A stretch of 8,872 nt of DNA, taken from positions 353-9,224 of the forward strand of contig DGBF01000062.1 in assembly GCA_002384725.1 (NCBI GenBank). The letters are read 5' to 3'. Shown in pieces: positions 1 to 6,102 of this stretch (within the stretch, counting starts at the first letter, position 1; each line of letters starts with the position of its first letter). The translations under genes and the position numbers were made by a program. Below the pieces are notes generated by a model. That model was given only the letters and a program-made list of their open reading frames with translations, was not told the DNA's origin and did no database searches. Source of the DNA: Flavobacteriales bacterium UBA4011. GTDB lineage: Bacteria; Bacteroidota; Bacteroidia; Flavobacteriales_D; Crocinitomicaceae.

Positions 1-459
1 CAAGAAATCGCTAGCAAAAAGCTCAGAAATTTGTCCACGTTTACTTTGGCTGTTCTTTCCATGTTTATCAACGCCCAGAAATAAACCATTCATTCGGTTG
101 AGGTTCAGCAACAAGTCGTTTACAATAAACTTTAAATCTGTACGTGTTTTTCGCAGAGCAGAAACTAAGGCTATAGCGTCCATTCCACCAAGTGGGTGAT
201 TCATTGCCAATACGAGTTTACCCTCTTTTGGTAGGTTTTCCAGACCATTGATAACTACTTTGATGTTCAAATAAGCCATAACATCATCGCAAAATTGATC
301 ATCGTGCGCGTCGGGATGATCCGCCATAAATTGGTTAATATCCTTCTGATGTAAAATACGTTTTAGATAGCCAATTACAAATCCAGGTAACCACTTAAGT
401 AATCTTGGATTTTTACTTTCAATAAGCTGTCGAATATCAATAAACTTTTTTTCTTTCAT
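1..459 (-). CDS. PlsC-like lysophospholipid acyltransferase family protein (putative hemolysin type), C-terminus cut by window edge
   Basis: Reading the minus strand from ATG at 459 gives 153 codons running off the left edge. The acyltransferase block is near residue 87: NHPLGGMD, preceded by GKLVLAM and followed by AIALVSALRK. A second family-typical stretch, around residues 111-134, contains FIVND and NGLFLGVDKHG. Enzymes of this superfamily move an acyl chain from acyl-CoA or acyl-ACP to a lysophospholipid or lipid amine at the inner membrane. The spacing is His-X5-Asp rather than the textbook His-X4-Asp; I recall this as typical of the COG3176-like 'hemolysin' branch found in Bacteroidota. 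Residues 1-80 are a polar and amphipathic leader rich in charged residues, with no obvious signal peptide. In-frame TAG at 483-481 lies eight codons upstream and no other start codon intervenes, so the start is firm. The gene is divergent from the aminotransferase. The exact acyl acceptor cannot be told, and the missing C-terminus prevents a length comparison. Confidence 0.85.
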   Translation of the reverse strand, partial: MKEKKFIDIRQLIESKNPRLLKWLPGFVIGYLKRILHQKDINQFMADHPDAHDDQFCDDVMAYLNIKVVINGLENLPKEGKLVLAMNHPLGGMDAIALVSALRKTRTDLKFIVNDLLLNLNRMNGLFLGVDKHGKNSQSKRGQISELFASDFL

Positions 460-514
460 ATACCAGCTTGCACTTGAACGCTAAATTAATTTTTTTTATA
501 CTTCCATCATGCAT

Positions 515-522
515 TAGCTTTG
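515..522 (+). promoter_or_regulatory. Possible distal -7 promoter element (TAGCTTTG)
   Basis: The 8-mer matches the Bacteroidota TAnnTTTG -7 consensus. A run of eight T lies upstream at 490-497, but no clear TTTG -33 box is present. If used, it would give the aminotransferase mRNA a leader of about 90 nt. The surrounding 10-mer ATTAGCTTTG (513-522) recurs exactly at 587-596. The copy nearer the gene is the better promoter candidate, so this one could be a second start, a protein-binding repeat, or chance. Confidence 0.3.
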
Positions 523-588
523 TCATTTTTCAAACATTTGTATAGGATAAAAAATCTCATTTTACTTTTCAAGTACTATGTGAATGAT

Positions 589-596
589 TAGCTTTG
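589..596 (+). promoter_or_regulatory. Probable -7 promoter element for the six-gene operon (TAGCTTTG)
   Basis: The 8-mer is a perfect match to TAnnTTTG and lies 23 bp before the ATG of the aminotransferase. That places the transcription start near 601-603 with a leader of under 20 nt. The -33 region is weak: a TTTTC at 566-570 sits 18 bp upstream, where TTTG or TTG would be expected. This is the only good match close to the first gene of a tightly packed gene run, which supports it as the main promoter. Confidence 0.5.
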
Positions 597-619
597 CATA
601 TAGTTAAAAGCGTTTTTAA

Positions 620-1813
620 ATGATTCAATTAGCGGATAGAGTTTTGGCGATGGAGGAATCGGCAACGATTGCCATGTCAAAAAAGAGTAGAGAATTAAAA
701 AGTGAGGGTAAGGATGTGATTTCTTTATCACTTGGAGAGCCAGATTTTTTCACTCCAGATTTCATTAATACCGAGGCTGTACAGGCCATTAAGGATAATT
801 ATTCGAAATACACACCTGTTTCAGGATACGAAGATTTGCGTGAAGCAATTGCTAACAAATTTCAACGCGACAATGGGTTAAATTATCAGAAAGAAAATAT
901 TATCGTTTCAACAGGCGCCAAGCAATCGATCATCAATGTTGTGATGACGATAGTAAATCATGGTGATGAGGTAATCATTCCCGCACCATATTGGGTTTCG
1001 TATATTGAAATGGTGAAAGTTGTCGAAGGAGTTCCGGTGATTGTTTCAGCCGATATTGAAAGTGATTTTAAAATTTCGTCAGTTCAATTAGAAGCTGCGA
1101 TAACTCCTAAAACGAAGTTGATGATTTTCTCTTCGCCTTGCAATCCAACTGGGTCGGTATATACCAAAGAGGAATTAGCGGGGTTGGCAAAAGTTATTGC
1201 AAAGTATCCACAAATAGTGGTTATTTGTGATGAGATTTATGAGCACATCCGTTTTGAAGGAAAGCACGAAAGTTTAGCACAGTTCCCGGAGGTTTTTGAC
1301 CAAGTGGTAACCGTAAATGGTGTTTCCAAGGCTTGGGCCATGACAGGTTGGAGATTGGGATATATCGGCGCTTCAAAACAGATTGTAACAGCTTGTGATA
1401 AAGTTCAAGGTCAATTTACATCTGCAACATGCAGTATTACGCAACGAGCGGCAATTGCGGCTGTAGAAGCTGACCCTGAGGTATTAACAGACATGGTTAA
1501 AGCATTTAAAAACCGACGCGATTTGGTCTTAAAAATGTTGAATGAAATACCGGGTGTAAAAACGAATTTGCCAAAAGGAGCATTTTATGTTTTTCCAGAT
1601 ATTAGTTCGTTCTTCGGAAAATCTACCGGCGATGTTAAAATCAACAATGCGACAGATCTTTGTATGTATCTTTTGGAGGAAGCTTTGGTAGCTGTTGTTA
1701 CCGGTGAAGCTTTTGGAGATAACAATTGTATTCGTTTTTCGTATGCTACATCGGAGGATATATTAACGGAAGCCTTAAATAGAATTAAAGCGGCCTTGGC
1801 CAAATTGAAATAA
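620..1813 (+). CDS. aspC: Pyridoxal-phosphate aminotransferase, 1-beta aspartate/prephenate type
   Basis: This 397-residue cytosolic protein has the full fold type I class I aminotransferase layout. It shows SLGEPDF at 37-43, GAKQS at 99-103, SSPCNPTG at 171-178 (Asn175 would contact the PLP ring O3'), CDEIYE at 203-208 (Asp204 pairs with the pyridine nitrogen), SKAWAMTGWRLGY at 236-248 (Lys237 is the Schiff-base lysine), and IRFSYA at 371-376 (Arg372 would bind the substrate alpha-carboxylate). Length and the lysine in GAKQ match the Thermus-type 1-beta subgroup. That subgroup transfers amino groups between aspartate or glutamate and oxaloacetate or 2-oxoglutarate, and often also converts prephenate to arogenate. 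Which substrate dominates here cannot be read from the sequence. ATG at 620 sits just after a near-consensus promoter and has no Shine-Dalgarno, as usual in this phylum. Its TAA stop directly touches the ATG of the next gene. No residue essential to catalysis is missing. Confidence 0.93.
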   Translation: MIQLADRVLAMEESATIAMSKKSRELKSEGKDVISLSLGEPDFFTPDFINTEAVQAIKDNYSKYTPVSGYEDLREAIANKFQRDNGLNYQKENIIVSTGAKQSIINVVMTIVNHGDEVIIPAPYWVSYIEMVKVVEGVPVIVSADIESDFKISSVQLEAAITPKTKLMIFSSPCNPTGSVYTKEELAGLAKVIAKYPQIVVICDEIYEHIRFEGKHESLAQFPEVFDQVVTVNGVSKAWAMTGWRLGYIGASKQIVTACDKVQGQFTSATCSITQRAAIAAVEADPEVLTDMVKAFKNRRDLVLKMLNEIPGVKTNLPKGAFYVFPDISSFFGKSTGDVKINNATDLCMYLLEEALVAVVTGEAFGDNNCIRFSYATSEDILTEALNRIKAALAKLK

Positions 1814-2803
1814 ATGACTGTTGCAGAAGCTTTTCAGAAGTTCAATTCCCTTAAAATTGCCGTAGTAGGTGATGTAATGGTAGATGCCTATATATGGGGA
1901 GAAGTTTCAAGAATTAGTCCAGAAGCGCCAGTTCCCATCATCAACTTATCGAAACGAGAAGATCGTATAGGCGGTGCTGCAAATGTGGCATTGAATTTAG
2001 TTGCCCTTGGAATTCAAGCAGAAATTATTTCAGTTGTTGGAAAAGACGAGGCAGGCGAAAAATTGACGAATCTTTTTCAGAAAAAAAATATTAAAAATGA
2101 TAATGTTGTATACAGTAAAGAACGCATTACGACAATAAAAACACGTGTTATTGGCAATAGTCAGCATCTTTTACGTGTTGACAATGAACAAACGAATAAC
2201 ATTACCATCGACGAAGAGAATGCACTTATTGAAGCTGTCAGAAAATCTATTTCAGGTGGTGTCAATGCAATTATTCTAGAAGATTACAACAAAGGTGTTT
2301 TGACAGAACGAGTTATTTCTGAAATTGTCAAGATAGCCAATGAAAATAACGTTATTACAACCGTAGATCCTAAGAAAGAGAACTTTTTGTCGTTTAAAAA
2401 CGTGACTATGTTCAAACCCAATTTGAAAGAATTGAAAGAAGGAATGAAAAGTGATTTCGATTTTAAAGATTTTCATTTGTTCGAGCAAGCCGTAATCGAT
2501 TTGGAGTCTGAATTGAAGAACAAAATCACCTTTGTAACCCTTTCCGAACAAGGAGTTTACGTTAAAGAAGGCATTCAACGAGAACACCTAAGTGCACATT
2601 TGCGTGATATTGCGGATGTGAGTGGAGCGGGTGACACAGTTATTGCAGTAGCAACGGCCTGTCTCGCAGCTGGACTATCATCTGTTCAAATGGCCAATAT
2701 TGCCAATATTGCTGGTGGATTAGTTTGCGAAAGCAGCGGTGTCGTTGCCATCGAAAAAGATCTCCTTTTGGAGGAAGTGGAAAATCAGTTGAATGGACAT
2801 TAG
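1814..2803 (+). CDS. rfaE1: PfkB-family sugar kinase, probable D-glycero-beta-D-manno-heptose-7-phosphate kinase (single-domain)
   Basis: The 329-residue protein is a ribokinase-fold kinase close to the N-terminal half of HldE/RfaE. It has GDVMVDAY at 19-26, the family-typical segment with SRISPEAPVP at 32-41, GGAANVALN at 53-61, DYNKG at 157-161, DPK at 185-187, KPN at 201-203, and the PfkB signature DVSGAGDT at 268-275, where Asp274 is the likely catalytic base. The expected reaction is ATP-dependent phosphorylation of heptose 7-phosphate at C1, a step toward ADP-heptose for lipopolysaccharide core. The C-terminal adenylyltransferase domain of fused HldE is absent, since the protein ends soon after the kinase fold. 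No separate HldC, GmhA or GmhB gene is in the window. ATG follows the previous stop with no gap, and the last 11 bp overlap the next gene, so translation of all three is probably coupled. Another sugar phosphate as substrate remains possible. Confidence 0.82.
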   Translation: MTVAEAFQKFNSLKIAVVGDVMVDAYIWGEVSRISPEAPVPIINLSKREDRIGGAANVALNLVALGIQAEIISVVGKDEAGEKLTNLFQKKNIKNDNVVYSKERITTIKTRVIGNSQHLLRVDNEQTNNITIDEENALIEAVRKSISGGVNAIILEDYNKGVLTERVISEIVKIANENNVITTVDPKKENFLSFKNVTMFKPNLKELKEGMKSDFDFKDFHLFEQAVIDLESELKNKITFVTLSEQGVYVKEGIQREHLSAHLRDIADVSGAGDTVIAVATACLAAGLSSVQMANIANIAGGLVCESSGVVAIEKDLLLEEVENQLNGH

Positions 2804-4616
2804 GGAATTTCGCGAGAAGATCAATCTGACGATATACAATTCCAAGACAAAAGTTCTTGCGACTTTAAATATTCTTTATGTTCTGGTCTCGCTTTTTTCT
2901 GTAAGCGTTCTCGTTTATTATTACGGATTCCCTTTAACGGATGAAGAAAGCGTATTTACATTCAAATTACTTCAATACAGTTTCGCTTTCTATATCATTC
3001 GGTTTTTAGTGAAAATCGTCTATCAATTTGACGTACCTGAATTTTTAAGATCCAATTGGTTCGAGGCTAGTGTACTGGTCCTTTTAATAGTTGAAGGCGT
3101 CTATTATAACGTTACTGGCTCCTTTTTAATCGAACCTATTTTTACGAGCATGGGCTTCACCAGGTTTGCTGATTTTTCCATGATTTTTGTTCAGTTATTC
3201 ATCTTTATTCTGATGATGACCAATTTGGTGAAGCAACGAAACTTTAAGCCTTGGGCAAAAGCACACCCTGGATGGTTGTTTACCTTCTCTATTGCATTTA
3301 TGACTATTATAGGAGCGGGTTTCTTGATGTTGCCTGAAATGTCAGTAAACGGTGTCGGGTTTATCGATGCTTTATTTACGTCCATGTCTTCGGTGAGTGT
3401 TACCGGATTGACGACCTTCGACATCTCGCAGGAACTGACCATGAAAGGACAAGTAGTCGTGATGATTTTGATGAAATTGGGCGGACTAAACACCATCGCC
3501 TTTGGTGCCTTAATGCTAGTGGTAGCTAAATTTGGTGTGGGAATCAAATACCACTCCATGATTGAAGATTTCGTCAACAAAGACTCTATCTTAAAAGCCA
3601 ATTCCATGTTGGCGAAAATTGTCTTGTGGGCGACGGCGATCGAAGTAATAGGTATTATTTTACTCTATCTCGGTTTTGGTGATAAAGGCATTTTTGCCGA
3701 CGACAGTACGCGTATTTTTCATTCTATTTTTCACGGTATTTCTGGCTTCAACAATGCGGGACTTTCTTCTTTACAAGGCGGAATGATGCACCCAGATGTT
3801 CTTCACAACACCTACGTCCACACTGTGGTCATGATCTTATTCTTCCTTGGAGGGTTCGGGATGATCTATGTTTTCGATCTTTTCGAAATCAAACGATTAC
3901 GAGCAAGAATGAAAACTCCATGGAAGACAATTGGATTTGGAACCAAGATTTCTCTGTATTTCACATTAGGATTGTTGCTGTTTGGGGCAATTATCTTCTT
4001 TATTTTTGAATACAACAATACTTTGACACACAAGTCATTTTATTCCGATTTTATGTCGTCTTTATTCATGTCCATGACCACCAGAAATGCTGGATTTAAT
4101 GTCGTAGATACTGCGGCCTTGAGCACACCTGTTTTAATCGTTTTTCTCTTTTTAATGTTCGTTGGAGCTTCCTCAGGTTCAGCTGGAGGGGGTATTCGTA
4201 CTTCAACTTTTGCTGTGATATGGGCTTCAGTAATTTCGACAATACGCGGTAAGAAAAATACAGAACTTTTCAAGCGAACAATAGACAACGAAATGGTGTT
4301 AAAAGCATATGCCATTATGATGTTTTTCGTTGCTGGAAACATCATTGGTCCATTTGTTATGGCGATTTCCGAAGCCGATTTATTAGCTACGGGAAGATAT
4401 GACTTTATGGATTTGGTATTCGAGCATGTGTCGGCGGCTAGTACCGTTGGTTTATCAACTGGGATGACGGCAGAATTGAGTCCTATTGGTAAAATTGTAC
4501 TTGTGATAGCCATGTTTATTGGTCGTGTCGGAACATTGACCTTGGCGTATTTGGTGGGCAAAAGCGTGATTAGTAGAAATTATAAATATCCAACGGGTCA
4601 TACCATGTTGGGATAA
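2793..4616 (+). CDS. trkH: TrkH/KtrB-family potassium uptake channel subunit with N-terminal membrane extension
   Basis: This is a 607-residue inner-membrane K+ transporter. The four selectivity-filter loops of the TrkH/Trk/HKT superfamily are visible: [12 protein letters not shown] at 199-210, [12 protein letters not shown] at 314-325, [10 protein letters not shown] at 427-436 and [10 protein letters not shown] at 549-558. Each has the filter glycine. A glycine-rich stretch [15 protein letters not shown] (458-472) matches the intramembrane gating loop of the third repeat, and [15 protein letters not shown] (575-589) is the usual C-terminal helix motif. The core begins near residue 155. Before it lie about 150 residues with roughly four hydrophobic segments (about 22-44, 56-76, 90-108, 126-146), which classic 450-485-residue TrkH/KtrB proteins lack. 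The start ATG is inside the end of the kinase gene (11-bp overlap). Trk/Ktr channels normally need a cytosolic RCK partner (TrkA/KtrA), and none is encoded next to it. The family call is firm; mode of gating and Na+ or H+ coupling are unknown. Confidence 0.93.
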   Translation: MDIREFREKINLTIYNSKTKVLATLNILYVLVSLFSVSVLVYYYGFPLTDEESVFTFKLLQYSFAFYIIRFLVKIVYQFDVPEFLRSNWFEASVLVLLIVEGVYYNVTGSFLIEPIFTSMGFTRFADFSMIFVQLFIFILMMTNLVKQRNFKPWAKAHPGWLFTFSIAFMTIIGAGFLMLPEMSVNGVGFIDALFTSMSSVSVTGLTTFDISQELTMKGQVVVMILMKLGGLNTIAFGALMLVVAKFGVGIKYHSMIEDFVNKDSILKANSMLAKIVLWATAIEVIGIILLYLGFGDKGIFADDSTRIFHSIFHGISGFNNAGLSSLQGGMMHPDVLHNTYVHTVVMILFFLGGFGMIYVFDLFEIKRLRARMKTPWKTIGFGTKISLYFTLGLLLFGAIIFFIFEYNNTLTHKSFYSDFMSSLFMSMTTRNAGFNVVDTAALSTPVLIVFLFLMFVGASSGSAGGGIRTSTFAVIWASVISTIRGKKNTELFKRTIDNEMVLKAYAIMMFFVAGNIIGPFVMAISEADLLATGRYDFMDLVFEHVSAASTVGLSTGMTAELSPIGKIVLVIAMFIGRVGTLTLAYLVGKSVISRNYKYPTGHTMLG

Positions 4617-4623
4617 GCACAGA

Positions 4624-5355
4624 ATGACAAAGAAAGAAGTAAAACCTTACGGAAAAGAAGATCAGTCGAAAAAGGCTGAGGTAACTGAAATGTTCAACAA
4701 TATTTCAGGTAAATATGATTTTTTAAATCATTTTCTATCCATGGGAATCGACAAAATTTGGCGTAAAAAATCAATTCGATTTTTGAAAGACATTAAGCCT
4801 CAGCGCGTTTTAGACATTGCTACAGGAACGGCTGATTTTGCTTTAGCAGCACTTGCTTTAAAACCAAAAGAAATAGTTGGACTAGATATTTCAGAGGGAA
4901 TGCTCAAGGTAGGACAAAAGAAGATTGAGAAAAAAGGAGTTACGGATATTATTCGTTTGATCATTGGTGATAGCGAAAATCTACCTTTCGAGGAAAATTA
5001 TTTCGACGCATTGACGGTAGGTTTCGGCGTTCGAAATTTTGAAGATTTGGAACAAGGGCTTTCTGAAATGCTTCGCGTCGTCCGTCCAGAGGGGAAACTA
5101 ATCATTCTAGAATTCTCTAAACCGAAGAAATTTCCAGTAAAACAAGCCTTTGGTTTCTATTCTAAACGAATTATTCCTTTTTTAGGAAAAAATATATCGA
5201 AGGATGAAAAAGCGTATGCGTACTTACCTGAATCAGTCGCGGCGTTTCCAGAAGGGAAGGACTTTATCGATATACTGACGAAAGTAGGATACAAAAATGT
5301 TGAAGCTCAGACAGTTTCAGGAGGAATAGCGACCATTTATACAGGAAGAAAGTAG
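4624..5355 (+). CDS. ubiE: Demethylmenaquinone methyltransferase UbiE/MenG
   Basis: The 243-residue class I SAM-dependent methyltransferase carries both UbiE signatures: [18 protein letters not shown] (31-48) and [17 protein letters not shown] (151-167). SAM-binding motif I is [12 protein letters not shown] (62-73), the acidic residue binding the ribose is in GLDIS (Asp88), and GDSENLPF (115-122) and GFGVRNF (133-139) complete the pocket. It would perform the last step of menaquinone synthesis, C-methylating 2-demethylmenaquinone at the membrane surface. Bacteroidota generally use menaquinone rather than ubiquinone, so the ubiquinone activity of the E. coli enzyme is probably irrelevant here. 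Length is normal for the family, and the ATG lies 7 bp after the K+ transporter stop. The only larger gap in the operon (39 bp) follows this gene. Nothing is missing or odd. Confidence 0.95.
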   Translation: MTKKEVKPYGKEDQSKKAEVTEMFNNISGKYDFLNHFLSMGIDKIWRKKSIRFLKDIKPQRVLDIATGTADFALAALALKPKEIVGLDISEGMLKVGQKKIEKKGVTDIIRLIIGDSENLPFEENYFDALTVGFGVRNFEDLEQGLSEMLRVVRPEGKLIILEFSKPKKFPVKQAFGFYSKRIIPFLGKNISKDEKAYAYLPESVAAFPEGKDFIDILTKVGYKNVEAQTVSGGIATIYTGRK

Positions 5356-5358
5356 ATA

Positions 5359-5389
5359 TTTGCAATATTAGAACTGCACAATCGTTTTG
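5359..5389 (+). promoter_or_regulatory. Possible internal promoter before porT
   Basis: TTTG at 5359-5362 is followed after 19 bp by TCGTTTTG at 5382-5389. This is one mismatch from the Bacteroidota pattern TTTG-N19 to N21-TAnnTTTG. The predicted start point would fall at or next to the ATG at 5395, giving an almost leaderless porT message. It lies in the widest gap of the gene run, which makes an extra start point reasonable. A 39-bp AT-rich gap can also produce such a match by chance. Confidence 0.3.
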
Positions 5390-5393
5390 TACA
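5375..5393 (+). repeat. Imperfect inverted repeat immediately upstream of the porT start
   Basis: TGCACAA (5375-5381) and TTGTACA (5387-5393) are complementary except for one C/A mismatch and enclose a 5-base loop. The structure ends one base before the porT ATG at 5395. It is too weak and lacks the U-tract for an intrinsic terminator. In a ubiE-porT transcript it could mask the porT start codon region, or at DNA level be a small operator. Chance is also plausible. Confidence 0.25.
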
Positions 5394-5394
5394 C

Positions 5395-6102
5395 ATGATT
5401 AAATGGCATTTTGTCATAGTATTTTTTATATCCTCGCTTGCCTTTGGACAGAAATTAAAACCGAAAAATTATTCGCGTTTTGACGAACGTCGAGCGAATT
5501 TTGTTTTCATGCTTGGGACTAATATGGCCGATTTCGGACTCTATCAGAATGCCGATGCCTTTGACCAGTTTGGCGTGAAATCGGTTACCATCGTACCCCA
5601 AATTGGAGGTCAACTAGGTATTGTATCCACATTTCGATTAGGTTCGCCAACTATACGACTGCGTTTTTTACCCTCCTTGTCCTTTCAAGAAAGGTTGGTA
5701 CAATACACCTATGTTGATGTGACTGGAAGGGATTCGATCAAAGATGTTCGTGTAGCGAGCACCAATTTAGATTTTCCTCTAATGTTTCAGTTTCGAACGA
5801 CACGACACAATAATTTCGCGACCTATGTACTAGGTGGAGTTAGTTATTCGCTTGATTTACAGTCGCAAGAGTATAAAAATCAGGATATCAATAGTCCATT
5901 TGTCAAGATTAAACGAGACGATTTTCATGTACAAGGAGGATTTGGGCTCGAGTTTTTTGCCCCCTACTTTAAATTTGGAATAGAATTGAAGTATTCGCAA
6001 GGATTCATCAATTCCTTTATTCAAGACAATACGAGCGTCTCAAAACCAATCGATTTAATGTACAACCGTGTTTGGATGGTTTCCTTTATTTTTGAAGGAT
6101 AA
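5395..6102 (+). CDS. porT: Type IX secretion system protein PorT (SprT), outer-membrane beta-barrel
   Basis: This 235-residue exported protein has a signal peptide: Lys3, then a hydrophobic core at about 5-16 ending SLAFG, with likely cleavage before or just after Gln19. The mature part consists of alternating beta-strands with short turns, as in a small eight-strand-type barrel, and ends in an aromatic-rich strand (WMVSFIFEG). Family-typical spots are RFDERRANFVFMLGTNMADF (28-47), STNLDFPLMFQFR (122-134), the GGFGLEFF segment at 181-188 and DNTSVSKPIDLMYNRVW (211-227). PorT of Porphyromonas gingivalis and SprT of Flavobacterium johnsoniae are needed for T9SS secretion and, in the latter, for gliding. 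The biochemical role is still unclear. The gene lies directly after ubiE, an arrangement I recall from other Bacteroidota, and its stop overlaps the next ATG by one base. No other T9SS gene is in the window. Gliding cannot be inferred from this gene alone. Confidence 0.88.
   Translation: MIKWHFVIVFFISSLAFGQKLKPKNYSRFDERRANFVFMLGTNMADFGLYQNADAFDQFGVKSVTIVPQIGGQLGIVSTFRLGSPTIRLRFLPSLSFQERLVQYTYVDVTGRDSIKDVRVASTNLDFPLMFQFRTTRHNNFATYVLGGVSYSLDLQSQEYKNQDINSPFVKIKRDDFHVQGGFGLEFFAPYFKFGIELKYSQGFINSFIQDNTSVSKPIDLMYNRVWMVSFIFEG

Noticed and set aside
531..538. Possible minus-strand -7 box (AATGTTTG) for the acyltransferase gene
   Set aside because: The first base differs from TAnnTTTG, no TTTG lies at the right distance upstream, and the leader would be about 65 nt; too weak to list as a feature.
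2081..2088. Run of eight A in the kinase gene, a possible slippage site
   Set aside because: The frame is intact on both sides, the region codes for Lys-Lys-Asn in a variable loop, and no stimulatory structure or alternative product is apparent.
2770..2774. GGAGG upstream of the K+ transporter start
   Set aside because: It is 18 bp before the ATG, too far for a normal Shine-Dalgarno, and it encodes Leu-Glu-Glu of the kinase C-terminus.
3191..3607. Minus-strand open frame of 138 codons opposite the K+ transporter
   Set aside because: Antisense shadow of the first TrkH repeat, with no family resemblance and no promoter-like sequence.
4040..4561. Minus-strand open frame of 173 codons opposite the K+ transporter
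   Set aside because: It is antisense to the conserved TrkH core, has no recognisable motif, and its low-complexity Ala/Thr/Ile-rich product is what the reverse of membrane-protein codons gives.
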